From: Pomphorhynchus laevis
Taxonomy: Eukaryota; Acanthocephala; Palaeacanthocephala; Echinorhynchida; Pomphorhynchidae
Assembly: GCA_012934845.2 (NCBI GenBank)
Contig: WNNJ02000574.1
Span: 1-64,000, forward strand
Direction of reading: 5' to 3'
Length of the DNA: 64,000 nt
Shown here: in pieces, positions 36,101 to 51,100 of the stretch
Layout: the number at the start of each line of letters is the position of its first letter
How positions within the stretch are numbered: position 1 is the stretch's first letter
The notes under the pieces: generated by a model
What the model saw: only the letters and a program-made list of their open reading frames with translations
What the model was told of the DNA's origin: nothing
The model's database searches: none
Position numbers and translations under genes: made by a program

Positions 36101-39100
36101 TAGTTACAATTAAAACATCTGGAATTGGAGGTCGCAATCAAGAACTTGCTCGGGCCTTTCTCTAAAGTTAAAAGAACTCGTTATCGACCAAGATAGATGT
36201 GTGATGTAATCTGCCGGTACGGATGGAATTGATGATCCTACCGACGCTGCCGCAGCGATAAGTACAGCAGGATGCATTTTTCTAAAGCAGAAGCGCTAAG
36301 CAGTCTTAAGGCAACTATTCGTACAGATATCCCAAAATGGCCGGCACGATTGCAAAGACTGGGTATAGAGGAACTAATGTTATAGATTTGTTTAGTGCAT
36401 TAAAATCATTCCACATTAATCATTAATTCGTTGGCTGACGTTATGGTGTATTGCCAGATATTTTAGCCGTTACAAAATGATAACGCTAATATCCAAATTT
36501 CATACATTTTTAAATCAAAAATGAGTGTTTAGGACTAAAATCTTTTATCAATAAAAAATTTGAAATTTACAATTTTAATTTAACATTTATTATTCATAAA
36601 AGTAACACCAGCACTGTTAATAGCAGCAACATTCTGATTGAAAAAGTTGACCACCCTGCCAATGTCTCGTGAAAAAGCATCGGAAATGCAGATCTCGAAA
36701 ATCGAAAAGGTAGGGAGTGTAGTTGATAAAAACTACATAAAATCAGTTAATTAAATACAATGGCACTTCTTGAAGGCGTCATTGGGCATAAACTGGACTT
36801 AATTTACAGTAATGCATAGTTATAGGTAAACTAATATTAGTGAAGCTTGTGACAGCGTCAGCGAGTGACCGATCTATGCTAAAATCAGCAGTTTAGTAAG
36901 AGAATAACTTGGCATCCTGTAATTTTGGAAATCAATGTTCCAGTCGGACAGTTTGTGGGTTTATCTTACATTGTGGTACCTCAATTACCCGTAAACATCA
37001 CTTACATTAAACAAAGTTTCATCAAGCTGAACGAGTTACTAACAGTTGATCGATCATTGTTTAAGCCGGGGAACATATCTACTTAATTAAACTCAATAGA
37101 ATTTTAAATTGTATTTTAAATGTGTAAAGGACAACAATTATCTAAGTTTTCTAATTAATTTTGTAAATTTAGTGATCTTAGTGAAACCAAGTCATTAAGT
37201 GACAGTCTTCTTAAAATATTGATAATCTTTGCAAGTTGTGAGTTTCATATAATTAGATTTTGATAATCTTAAATTTATCTAAAATCGACTAATGTCGAAA
37301 ATAAGATCATATATCGTATTTTTGTATCAATAGAGTTTAATGTCCGCTTATCTCTCAGCCTCATGTTGTTAAGATTTTTGCGTAGTTTATTAGATCAAAG
37401 AGTTGAGTTATTATTATATACTGCCAGAGCTTTCGCCGCGTTACAGCTTCCTCAGTGGTTCATTGTATGTTATGATCTCACATACTTTTTAGGAAACGTT
37501 GTTTACAAATTAAATGGATTTAATACATTTAATGTCTTTTTGTATTTCTATATTTGTTGTCATATTTGTTAATAGCGGAAACTAATAAATTAAAATAATA
37601 TTAGTTTTTAAAATGTAACTTACTTACGTTCACCCATACTTTTTTAAAGGAAATATTTTTTATTTAGGAAAACTAAATAAAAAACGTGCCTTTCTAAAAT
37701 TGTCTTTAAAAGCAAAAAATGTTTCTTACCGGACATCAAAATAAGATATCTATCATATAATTTGATCGATGCTGCTATCATCATCAAGACAAACACTAGC
37801 AAATCCTTATGATAACCACTGATCTTTATTCTACTACAAGGTATGTGATATACTAATCGGTTGGTTCTGAGTTATAATAAAATATACTAATTTTGGTTTC
37901 TATGATTCAGTCCAATGAGCAAGAGAATATTGCCCATTAGATTGCCACGTTGTTTTTAATAAATATCCAAAGAAATAACGTAATCAAATTGTTCGATGCA
38001 ATCAGATTGTGCCATCATAATATTAAAATCTCGGATTTTCATGTAAGGATTTTAAATTTTTATAAATATTCGATAGTAATCTATTATTGATAAAGAAGTA
38101 TTAGAGATGGATCAAAAGATAGGAACATTTTATTTGATATTTTGCTTACACTATGTTAGCATATTAAGAAAATTACCTTTAAATTAGTAATTTTTTGAAG
38201 ATGCTAACATAGGGTGGGTAAAACATCAAATAAATTTTTGCTATTTTTGATCCAGCTACAATAATTCTTTATTTGAAATTTTGTTATTTCTGCGTGCTAT
38301 AGAGTAAAAGCATAAGTGGATTTATTAGCTACTCTATAATATATGTCTGATTGAATGTTTTAAATAAACTACAGATAATTGATGAGCATAATACACAGAC
38401 TAAGCTATCTCAGATAGCTATTTAAAGAGTACAAAATTCGTTTCAGATGAGCGAATTTGATAAAAGTAAATGATTCAACATATTATGAAGTATAAAGTAA
38501 TAAATTTGAAAAGCAATATAAATTTCGCATTAAATAAAAATGTTTTTTACGAAATTAAAAACTAAATATTAAAATATAGCAAAAATTTATTAAATAATAT
38601 GTGCTTATGTCTTTATATTCTTAATTTAGATATTTGAATCGCATAACATTATGGGAATATGTTCGCTTTACATGCAAGGACAATCCTGAATACGAAATGT
38701 TAGTAATCATTCGTTAACAGTTTATCACAAATTTATAAAGTCGTACTCTTTTATTGTGTTGTATTCGTTTAGCAAATACATAACACTTTAACATATTCAT
38801 ATGTGAAATATATTTTATTCGAATTTATTTCATTGGGTTATAAAAATAAAATTTGGATTTATGTTTGCTTGTTGTTGACAACCTCCACAATCTTAGATTC
38901 ATGTTAATAAACTTTGAAGGCATTCTGGGAATTAGGGGCGTCGTGATATTCTGTCAAAGAATCAAGTTCACTTTCACATAAATCGAAGCATTGTGCGGGA
39001 ATCTATGAGATTTACTTTCTCCATTTCTAACATCAAACACTGGGTTCTCATACTAATGATAATAATAAAGAGTTTATTAATAATCAAACAACATGCAAGT

Positions 39101-42100
39101 CGGTCAAGTCAGTTAGTACAAAATCAAAAAAAAACAGTCAACATCTTCGTAACCTTATCAACTTCTTTCTTCCCAGTAATTATGGCCTCAAATCCACAGG
39201 GATCTGAGCCCTCCAATCAATCCAACACGCCGATTTCCGACTGAACGACCCGGGATATTTCACCTCCCGAATAGACCAGTCGGCGCGGACTATGTTGGGT
39301 AAGCGAGAGATGAGGAGCTTAAGAAACCTTAGTCTTTGCTCTGGGGGACGTCCTCTGGAGAAGAAGACTAATCCCGAGATAGCCCAGGTGCCCCAGAGGC
39401 GCACCTGAGTTTTCCCTTTCAACGACAGATGCTGGGCCCGTTTCAGAGCCCAACTAGCTCTCTTCAGGACACGTTTAAGTCTATCCAGGTCAGCTTTCGC
39501 CGACCAGTTCACCGAAACGGTGAACCCCAGGTATTTTACTCGACTTGTGAAGGTAGGGAGTGGATCAGAGGCAAATAAGGAAGCTAGAGCAGAGAGTGCT
39601 AGTCTCTTAAGCTTTTTCTTCGTCGCAGGGGAGCCATGAAAGACAACCACCTGCGATTTGGAGGAGTTTAGAGTAAGATTGGACCTGGGTAACTGGTCTT
39701 TTAATCTTAAAAAGAAACGGCTGATGTTAGAGACTACGTCCTTACACCTGCGTCCAGAGAACAGGGCTGTGGTGTCATCAGCGTACACCACTAGACGTTG
39801 ATCACGCTGTTTAAATATTTTGAAGAGATTTATGGATGCAGCAAGATACAAGATAGGAGAAAGAGGGGAACTTGAGGCACACCCGTAATAGGGTAGAACT
39901 GACGCGTATCAGGGTCGTCTTCGTAATAAAATCGCTTGGTGTACAACAGTATCTCCACCATGTTAACAATTCTCGCAGGCAACCCGAGGGACCTGAGAGA
40001 AGAGATAACAAAAGGTATGGAGATGCGGTCAAATGCAGCAGAAAAGTCAAGGAAAACAGCCACAGCAAGTTGATGGCTATTCTCCCGACAGAACTGATGC
40101 ACTTCACCTACTGCTGAATGGACCGAGCGACCTTTGACGAACCCATGGAAACCAGGTGGGATTAAAGTTACGCCTACTTAAATAATCGCGGATTCTACGC
40201 GCAAGCGCTTTTTCGTAGATCGATATGAGGGAATTCTGAATCGAAATGGGCCGCAGGTCTTTCGGACATGAGACCGGATATTTTTTAGGAATAAAAATTC
40301 TACGGCTAACGTTGATGCCGGCCACATCGGATGGGGTGGCTAGTAGGATTGTGATGGTCACCTCCCTTCTTTGATCAGATGTCAAAAGCTGACAGACACG
40401 AGAAGAGAGTTGAGCGACGGTTTTGGAGGTGCTCGGAAGAGGCCCGCAGGCATTGAGTATATCTGGAACAGAAATATCTCTACTCCTGAAGTCCCCCCAA
40501 GGCGGGATTGGTTGCGGTGATTGAGTGGCTCCATAGTTGTGTAGGGATAAAGACTCCTCAAAAACTCTATCAAGACCAATACTTCCGATCCACCCAGATG
40601 CTCTATCCTTCCAACAAACAAACTTCTCCTTCTTGAATATCTTCCAGAAGGAAGACTGAGAAGGGTTAAGACGAGCAATGCTTGACTTATCCTTACTCAG
40701 CTGGAACCAGTATCTGGTACGCCAGTATTCTTTCGAGAGCGTCTGTTTGGCAGAAGAAGATAGGTCAGGGAGATGCGGCAGTTTGGCCAGGACCCTGAGT
40801 TTTGTCGGAGTGGGACTGAAAATGCGACCTTTATAGGTAGTCGATAATAACGCGGTGGCTTGCGAAGAGAGATAGGAATTAAATTTGTTTAAACTCTCAT
40901 TGCCAATTCGGGGGAAGCGTTGGATAGCTGCTTGGAAGAAAGCCACTCTGATGGGATCAAAGTGGAATCTTCTACGAAGCAGAAGATTCCACTTTGGAAT
41001 CTTCTGCTTAAGCCCTTCTGCACGGAGGGTTGCTTAAGCCCTCCGTGCAGAAGGGCTTAAGCAACCACTTCTCACGGAGCAATAATAAGTCGAGGAGTGA
41101 ATTCGTTGATGTGCAATGAAAAGAGGGTGAGGGTGGTTTATGAATAAGATAACCATTCCTGGCTCTGCGGAGTGCTGCATTAATTCAACGACCAGTTCTG
41201 TCGTTGAAATCACCTAGTACCATGTCATAGCCGCCATCAATTATCCCATCCAGGAGATCACGGTTCTTGTGAATCTCTCCTGGACGAATATAGACGTTGG
41301 CTAGACTGAGGCGTTTACCGTTCTTGACGAGTGTTATAACTAAACAAGACAGGGCAGTACACGAGTAGTTCAAAATGAGGGAGGATCTTAAGGAGCATTT
41401 AACTAAGGTCAAGAGTCCTTGAGAAGAAGAGGAGTGAGGAGGGGTTATATACGGAGTATAGTGGGAATAAATGTGCTTAGGGATAAATCGAGTAATGTCC
41501 TGGGGGAGACGGATAGACCGCGTCTCCTGAAGGACTATAACATCCGCGTCTCTACCAGATAGAAGCCTAAGGGCAGAAGCACCTCCCGAATTCCACTGAA
41601 GAATATTCAGTGAAAAAGGCTCGAGCTTACTCACCATTGTGATAGATTAGTTGGAACGGGAGAAGCCAACCTAGACAGAGCCAGGAGTGGGAGGGTTGAT
41701 CTTCCCACCACTAGCTCTATCATGGGTTAGTCCTCCCTGGGCAATATCTTCATCTCCCAGGCCATAAAGGAGCTTACCAATCTTAATAGGTGGGACGGTC
41801 CGGGCGGAAGCTCCCCTCTTCTTGGATTTCGGAATATCGGCAGCTGCCGGAATCGAAGGAGCTGCAAGGAACGCTCCCAGCATGGGTGCCATCATTTGCT
41901 GAATTTGAGAGAGAATTGTTTTCTTAGTAGTATCTAAGAGATAAAGAATATCTTTATTGGACATTCTGTCAATAGTATTTGAATCAGAAGTAATTTTGGA
42001 AAAAGTCTTGTTTGATGGTGAAGCGGAAATGTGTCGGTTCCTATATTCTTTGAATAAGCGACAACGACGGGACCACGCAGGGTGGTCTCCGCCACAATTG

Positions 42101-45100
42101 TTGCAATGAGGATTAACGACACATCGGTCATCACTCAGCAGGGAGGAACACATAGTATTCGAGCACACCCCACATCTTTTTTCTTCCTTGCAAGTGGAGG
42201 CCCAATGCCCCCACTTATGGCAACAGTTACAATGCGGAAAAGTCCAGCTATTGGATTCAATCAACGTAAATCGAATATTGTAACCCATAAAAGGGTTTAA
42301 GGAATTTGAACATAGAATATGACCATTATCAATGTCGCACGTGGCAAAAGCCACAGGTAGAGCCTCACCCGATTTGGAACGTAGAGGTCTGACAGAGGAT
42401 AGTTTGAAAATCTTCTTTAGCTGTTCCAAATCAGCAGATTCCAAAAATGAGAGAAAGTTATTCATTTTTAGTGTTGCCTGAATTGGTTTGAGATCTAGAG
42501 TCCCTAATTGGGACAAAAAATTTTCAAAGTATTTCTGGTATGCCCTCATCAGGTCGTGAGTGGCGAATGAGACTCTTATAGAATTAGTTAGAATTTTTAA
42601 ATTGTTAAATACTACCCTCCCAGGGTAGTCAAGCACAAAGTTTCTCAAAAATATATTGAATAAATGATGTTTTTCCACTGGCTTGCTCGAAGTAATAAAT
42701 GCCAGATTATGTAGCTTTTGTATAGGGGGAAGTTCCCCTTTTTCAGAATCAACAATCGAAAAGTCACTTACTTGCTCAGTTGAACCAGAATTAACTATTG
42801 AAAGTACATTGACTTCCTTGTTGCAATCCAGAGTAAGTCCGTTGTTCCCCGGGAACATTTGAGTGTCTTGCAGTTTAAACTAGTTTTGAGCGTTTCGATG
42901 TAAAATGATGATTGGAAGCGCGCTGTTTTTCCTATCAAAGTGAGTCGTCTCTGTTTGTTTTTTGTTATTGTATTTACTTTAGATCGTCATTCTAATGAGC
43001 CAGCCTGAAGCATACCACTTATAATGCCTTTTTAAAGTTCTCCGCTTAGAATGTGTTCTATCTATCTAATGTTGCCGCTAAGCCTCAAACCTACTATGCT
43101 ACTAATTAACTAAAGTTCGGTCGCCTGTACAGGATGTTAATTTTTTTTCAATTATCATGCAAATCTCATTATATTTTCTTAAGAAAGGAACATAGATTAA
43201 TTGAAAAACTGCAACTTTGCGTGAAGACAAGGCTTTGAATTTACGACGACAGATCAATAAAAACAACGCACGAAAATATTAGATGAACAAAACTGTCTCC
43301 CAATATTTTTCGAGTTTCTATCGTCACTATAGAACCTTGCAACAAGTACTTAAACTTCTTTCCATCAGGCATTATATTGTGAGCAATCTGGATTAATAAT
43401 GAGCTTTGTATCTTAGACAATTTTTCGTAAATCGATACAGTCTCAATTATAAGTCCTTAGAACGAGAACCTAACAGGACATCATTAGCTATAAAAATTTA
43501 AAATTGTACTCTAATAGAAACGAACTGAAGACTGGGGTTCGACAGTGAAGCTTTTTTGATATTTTGTCCATGTTAACTCTGATGTCAACGATGTTAACTC
43601 TGTTAACATCGTTGCAACTTCACCTTAACTTTAAACCATATACTTAATTCAAGAATTCTAATGAATAGATTACTGGTTATGCTGAGAATAGTAATGCCTT
43701 GTAATTTAAACATACTCTTTGATAACATTCTTATAGACTAGTATTACCACCTACTAGTTTGCCACTAGGAACTTTGCCTTTCTTCAATGCAACTTCGAAG
43801 ACATCTGCTATTTTTTCAAGTTTTCAAAGTTAACTAGAATAAATAACTTCAATAACTTTAGTTTGTATATTATTAAGCCAAAGATTTTGTCATTATTTAA
43901 CACTGGCATTAAACACTTTCTGAACGAAATTTTATTTTAATTAATCGCAAATTTTTTGAATCTGATTCAATTAAGCGTAATACTAAGTCAATACTTTAAA
44001 ACTTTATATAACTGCTCTCTGTTGGTACACTATATTTTACTTTTTATAGATATATATCAGGAAATCACATTCAAAATGTAAAAGCAGTTAGAATGTTTTA
44101 TCTCACAAGTGTTCTGTAAGTATTTAACAATTGTTTGATATTCATACTTAATCATGTACTAGGGATATATCCCATAATCTACTGGAAGATCTCGGTTCAG
44201 ATTGCAAAGATATAAGTCAGACAAAAGTACAGTACATATATTAAATAATCTATTTAGAGCAGAATATTCCTAATTGATTTCGAAAAGACATTGTTAAAGC
44301 CTCATTTTACAATGAGGTAATCCAAATATGCTGGTTATCTACAGAATAATATTTAATGGCTTATATGCATATACAATTTTACAAATTATGTTTGCGTTTA
44401 AATTGGTATTAATTAAATAGCACTTGATAATATGTCTATACAGTATACCCGTTCGGTATAGTTGGCAGTTAACATACAATGCATTTAGTATATCAGCAGA
44501 GCGTAATCGTTGGATCTCATTATTATAGTTTAATCTTAAAGACAAATACTAGTTTGTAATATAATTATAATGAATTAATTATATTTTAATAATTATCTAC
44601 CATTCAGGTAAGCTTTTGTTGTATAAAGATTTGCATAATAATTAATTTAATTTTCAATTCAGTTAATTATGATTTAATTTTGAAAAATGAAAAATTTTGA
44701 ATTATAAATCATAAATAATTATCATTTAATTTTGTTAATTTTACCAGCATTTTTATAGAAGTTAACGTTTTATTTAGATCACTCTAACAACACATTAGAT
44801 ATTCGGTCTTTAAAACATTATATTTACTTTCTCTAGAACTGCTTCGTCAAATATGATTGATATTATCGATAAGAGTTTTTCTGAGATAATGAAATCCCTG
44901 GAAGAATTGTAAGTGTTGTTTTGTATATTTTAAGTTAGATAACATACTATAGTATACGTTTATTATATTAATGTATATAGTTGAGTTCTTCAAAGATAAA
45001 TTTTTCTTATTGGTCTTATTTGAAAATTTCTAGACTTGTCGATATTGTGTCTGTAATATTACCATATCATAAAAATCAATTAGTCTAATATCTCAAAATT

Positions 45101-48100
45101 CAACTTTTTGAATGTTTGATTCAAAAATTTGAATTAGAGTTTTCTGATTTATTTAAAATTTCAAAACATGCATATTATTTTTTGTACTTGTTTGCTATTG
45201 CATTCTGTAGCAAACGTCATGTATTTAAATTTGTGTTCTCATAATATATTGAGGACATTCTGTTGACATGTGTTTTTGTCGGAAATATGGATCAATCATA
45301 AAAATAAATTTTATATCCCGTATATATTTAATAAGTTCGGAATTTGACAGTTTCTCATTATCGTAGCAGTTGTTGTGTCTAGGACATGGATATCATCGGA
45401 TTGTTAATTTGCAATATCCGAAGTTAGGAAGTGTTATGCCGAATCGTGGTACATAGAGTAGTTTCGTTTTTGTTTAGCGTATGCAACCTTCCACATTAAT
45501 AAATGACTGACATATTTAATAATTTTTGTCATACCAACTTAAAAAGATTCTCTGGTTTACTTGTTTTAATTTTAAAGAAATCTCAGTAATATGCCACTGA
45601 AGAATATACAACGATACGGCATCGGTGTTAATACACAATTACGAAAGCTGTATAAAGTTAAATTTTTGTCCTGCAATAATTATTGTTTCATAGATTGCTA
45701 ACAAATTCAGAGCTACATGGAATACATATTGATATCAGCTCGCAGTGCAATGCACTTCTAATGTAAGATTTAACTTTTGTGTTATTTACGAGTTTAAAGC
45801 AATTTTTGGTTGAATGGTTTAATTTTATAGTAGTTTATAAAATTATTACTATATATAATTTTTGCTTAAGTGTTCAGACAGAAGTTATAACTTATGTATG
45901 AACAATAAACGATTTATTATTTATTCGATAATATTTCTGATTCAACTTGCAAAATACGAATTAAATAATTAAATCATTATAATTACGAACGTTATAGTAG
46001 TCCACATAGATTTTTTTGTTAATAACTGCATTAATTTCAATATGCTCATATTAATGTGAAAATCTGTTTGCGTGAATCAGATCAGCTAACTGAGTCAATG
46101 TATTTTATCCTTTATATTAATTAAAATATAAATTAATATAAAGAGTGATCAAAAGATCACTTTTGATCAGTTGCAGGTAATCCCCCTTGCCATACACCCC
46201 ACAAGTTAGTGATTGAGAGCAAGAAGACGACCAATGCACCCAACCATGGCAATTCTGACAGTCAGGGGAAGTGAGAGTGTTCTCACTAATCATAACAAAT
46301 TCTAAATTAAAACCCATAAATGGATTAATAGCTGCTGAAGCAAGATGTCCATTATCTAATTCAGTTTCGGCAAAGGCTACTGGTAGAGAGTCCCCCCTTA
46401 CCCAGTACCTGCCTAATGATCGATAATTTATATTGTTCCTTGAGCTGCTCAACATTATTTTCAGAGATAAAGAAAGGATAATTTGAGATCTTTATAGTAC
46501 ACTTCAACTGCAATAGGGAAATCGTCCCCAATGTCGATATGTTAGTATTGAAATATTTATAGAATTCCTCAAGAATTGCAGCGTTTGCGAATGACACCCT
46601 GAGGGAGTTCTCAAGGATTTTTACCGAATTAAATAGAACTCTATTCTTATTGCCAAAGGCAAAATCAAGTAGAAACGTACCAAAAAGTGCACGTTTTTGT
46701 ATAGGTTTAGAAGACTGAATTACGCATAAATGAGCTACTTTAACTACAGGAGGGAGGTACTCCTCCTCAACGTTTTTTTGAGACAAATATATTACTAAAC
46801 TGGCTCCGTCCAAGGTCTTTACCAGAAGAATTGCATAACTCGCAAATCTGCAGGTTTTGCTGAAAAATTGCAAAATTCCGACTCTTTGAAACCTCCGACA
46901 TGTTGACGCGAAAAAATGTTGAAGTTAAAAATACGGCTTCTTGACTTTAATAAATTCATAATTCTCTATTATGTTATTATTCTGTATATTATTTCTTTCC
47001 ATTGATAGCATAAATTATGGAAGTTTTATTTAAATAAATATCATTCACTCCATTTCTACATTCTAATAAAATTACAAAATATTAATGATATTAATCAAAA
47101 TGAATTCATAATATTAAGGTAATGCTAATTCAACGTAAAATTATAATGAAATCGTATCAATAATAAATGTATTTAACAAAATATAATCTGCTGGAAATTA
47201 ATCTGCAGGAATATAATCTGCTACAACGCTTGAAGACATCAGTACGACACTTTACAGTTAAAATATACTCAGCAACATCTTAGTAATTAATTGCTTCGCA
47301 CTGAGGTCAGCGGTTTTAGGACAAGCGTTAACAACTTTAAATTTTGTTCAAATTACCGCCCGATTCGTCTCATTTCACACACCCTCAAGATTTTGGAATA
47401 TGTGATAAACGATAGGATAAGAAGCATAGTCAAGATATCCTAAAATCAATGTGGTTTTGTCAAGAACTGTGGCACCATCGATGCTATCTATGCCCTTCGT
47501 TTTCTTCTTGAAAAACACCGCGAAAAACCGAAAGATATATACTGTGCGTTCCTTGATCTTGAAAAGGAGTTCGATCGGGTCCTGCATGAAGTTATTTGCT
47601 ACGCTTTGAGATTCCACTTAGTCCCTGAAGAGATTGTTGAATGGGTCAAGCTAATATACAAAGGATCAACAAGTCGGGTATGTACGACCGTGGGATATAC
47701 ATATGATTTACCTATCACCGTTGGAGTTCATCAAGGGTCTACGCTGTCCCCGTTGCTATTCATCCTCGTTATGGATGCCATATTTAACAATCTAAACAGA
47801 CACTTTCCGTGGACGATTCTATATGCAGATGACGTCATGCTTGCGTCCGTAGATAAAGATGACCTCCAACAACAAATAAACAGCTGGGGGAATCGACTCA
47901 AGCAGTTTGGTCTACGCCTGAACGTGCGTAAAACGGAATACCTGACCACAAATATGAATGATGATCAACCGCTACAGTTTAAAAAATACACACTGCACTG
48001 AACAACTGCGTTTAAATACCTTGGCTCCACCATAGCGGCAGATGGTATCCTACGCGAGAGGTATCTTCTCGAATAAATGCAGCCTAGATGAAATTGCGGT

Positions 48101-51100
48101 CAGCTACAGGTATTCTCTGCGACCCAAAGATAAAAGACCGACTGAAGTCGAAAATTTACAAAACTTTAATACGACCGGTGGTCCTTTATGGCGCTGAATG
48201 CTGGGCGATATCAAAATATGAGGAGCGCAAAGTTGCCGCAATGGAGACAAATATTCTCCGATGGACAGCAGGAAAAACTTTAAAAGATCATGTCCGGAAC
48301 GAAGAAATCAGGAATCGTTTTGGCGTAGTGCCAATAATAGAGAAACTTCGCGAAAAACGATTACAATGGTACGGCCATGTTATCCGCGCAAGCCAACACC
48401 AACCGTCAAATAGGTTCATCGCCGTGACAGTGGATGGAAAGCGTCCGATAAGAAGGCCGAAATTGCGATGGATGGACGTCATACGTCATGATTTGATAAG
48501 TGTTGGACTAGAAACCAAAGACGCCATAAATAGAACCAAGTGGAGGCAAGTTTCAAAAGCAGCGGCCTCCGTACCTACACGGGAAAGACGCTAAAGAAAA
48601 AGAAAGAATCGATCAATATCCATGCTAATAGAACTAACTTATTCGTCAATATTTATTGAATTATCGAGATAGTAAGCATTATATGTAATAATATAAATGA
48701 GACTCAATTCAAGTGTACATTGCACGAGCAAGAGTTCATATAGAAAACCAAAACACAAATAAATAACTTTTCCTTTAATTTTTGAGAGATTCGTAGCCAG
48801 TTTTGAAACAATATATTCCATTAAAAACACAAAACAAACAGTGCAAGCATGACAGTTAATAAAGAAACGAACTATCACTTCTTTCTTCAAAAACCTTCCA
48901 ATCTTTACAGCCTCAAATCCAGGGGGATCTGATCCTTTAACCGATCCAACACGCCGCTTTCCGACTGAACCAGCTGGGGTCTTTCATCCATGAAAAATAC
49001 AATCGGCGCGGACTATGCTGGGTAAACGAAAGACGAGGAGCTTAAGAAACCTGAGCCTTTGCTCCGGGGGACGTCCTCTCGAAAAGAAGACTAATCCCGC
49101 GATAGACCAAGTGCCCAGAAGGCGCACCTGGGTTTTCCTTTCAATGACAGATGTTGAGCCCGTTTCATGGGCACCTAACTTTCTTCAGGATACGTTTACG
49201 TATATCCAGGTCTGCTTTCGCCGACCAGTTCACCGTAATGGTGAACCCCAAGTATTTTACTCGACTTGTGAAGGTTGGAAGTGGTTAAGAGGCAAATAAG
49301 GAGGAAAGCGCAGAGAGTGTGCTTATCTCCTAAGTGTTTGCTTTGTGGCGGAGGCGCCATGAAACACGACCACCTGCGATTTAGCCGAGTTTAAAATAAG
49401 ATTGGATGGTGGAAGCTGGTCTTTTAATCGTAAAAAGAAACGGCTGATGTAAGAGACTACGTCTTTACACCTGTGTCCAGTGAATAGGGATGTGGCTTCA
49501 TTAGCGTACACCACTAGACTTTGTTCACGTTTAAATATTTAAAAGAGGTTAATGGATGCAGCAAGAAAAAGATAGTAGAAAGTGGTGATCTACCCTATTA
49601 CACCCGTAATAGGGTAGAACTGACGCGCATCAGGGTCGTCTTCATAGTTAAAACGCTTGGTGTACAGCAGGATCTCTACCCTGTTCACAATTCTCGCAGG
49701 CTACCCGAGGGACCTGAGAGAAGAGATTACAAAGAGAATTGTAATGCGGTCAAAAAAAGCAAAAAATTAAAGGAAACAAGTGACAACTATACGATGGCTA
49801 TTATCCCGACAGAAGTGCTCAACCTCACCAACTGCTGAATGGACAGACCGATCTTTGACGAACCCTTAAATCTTGGAGGGATCAAATTACGCCTACTTAA
49901 ATGGTCGCGGATTTCACGCTCAAGCGTTTTTTCGTAAATCGACACTAGGACATTTTGAATCGAAATGGGTCGCAGATCTTTAGGGCATTAGCAGGATTTT
50001 TTCTTAGGAACAATAACTCTAATTTTGCTTACTAATATTGATACCTGCTACATCGGATGGTGAGGCTAAAAGCATTGTGACGGCCACTATCCTTCTCTGT
50101 TGGCTGTCAATAGCTGACAAACTCGAAAAAAAAGTAGAGCGACGGATTTGGATGTACACGGAAGTGGACACCAAGAGTTGAGAATATCTGTAACATATAG
50201 ATCTCTACTCCTGAAGTTTACCCAAGGCGGGATTAGTTGAGGTGATTGAGTGGCTGCATAGTTGTGCAGCGCTAGTGACTCCTCCAAAACTTTGTCAAGG
50301 CCTACATTCCATATCCATCCAAATGCTCTATCCTTCCAACAAACAAACTTCCTTCTTAAAAATCATCCAAAAGTACGACTGAGAAGGATTAATGCGAGCA
50401 ATGATCGCCCTATTGCTACTCAGCTAGAAATTAAATCAATTGATCCAGTATTCATTCGAGAGGGGCCTGTCTGGCGGAAACAGAGAGATTTAAGGGAGGT
50501 TAAGCAATTTTGCTAGGAACTTGAGTTTCGTTGGAGTAAGATTGTATATACGACCTTTATAGATAGTCGATAAAATATCCGTAGCTTGCGAAAAGAAGTA
50601 TGTATTAAATTCGGTCAGAATTTAATACTGAGGCGTTTACTGTTCTTACATAGTGAAACTACTAGACAAGATATGGCTGGACATGAGTAGCTTAATAGGA
50701 GAAAGGATCTTTAAGAGCACTTAACTAAGGTCAAGAGTCCTTGAGAAGAAGATAAATGAGGTGGGGTTATGTACAAAGTATAGTGGGAACAAATGTGCTT
50801 TGAAATAAATCGAGTAATGTTTTGGGGTAGACGGATAGAACGCGTCTCTAGAATAACTATTAAATTTGCATCTCTACAGGATATAAGTCTAAGGGCAGAA
50901 GAACCTCCCAATTCTATTGAAGGATATTCAGTGAAAAAGGCTCACGAGTACTCTGCATTGTGAAAGATTAGTTAAAAAGGTTATTGCCTACCTAGACAGA
51001 GCTAGGTGCAGTAAGGTATTTTGTCCTCAACTAGCCCCACCTGGGGTAGGTACTTGCCTCTGGGCAGCGTCATCATGTCGCCGCGGCTTCTTGCTTTTTA

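Larger units (their letters stand above)
39045..42960 (-). mobile_element. Jockey/I-like LINE copy A, nearly full length
   Basis: The youngest copy of the family here, inserted antisense in an LRR-gene intron. It has 5' sequence, ORF1 (41671-42858), ORF2 with endonuclease and RT (39180-41637), a ~130-bp 3' region and an end with ATTATT repeats near 39045-39070 instead of a long poly(A). ORF2 has at least three frame breaks and one palindromic sequence replacement, so it is not autonomous. Knuckle types and domain order place it among Jockey/I/R1-related non-LTR elements; the exact clade needs a tree. Confidence 0.88.

Noticed and set aside
37172-37230. Further LRR exon (DLSETKSLSDSLLKIL)
   Set aside because: The acceptor is good, but the possible donor is GCAAGT and leaves the wrong phase; too weak to list.
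37363-37572. 69-codon hydrophobic ORF
   Set aside because: No family match, no exon borders in the LRR phase, A/T-rich end typical of chance ORFs.
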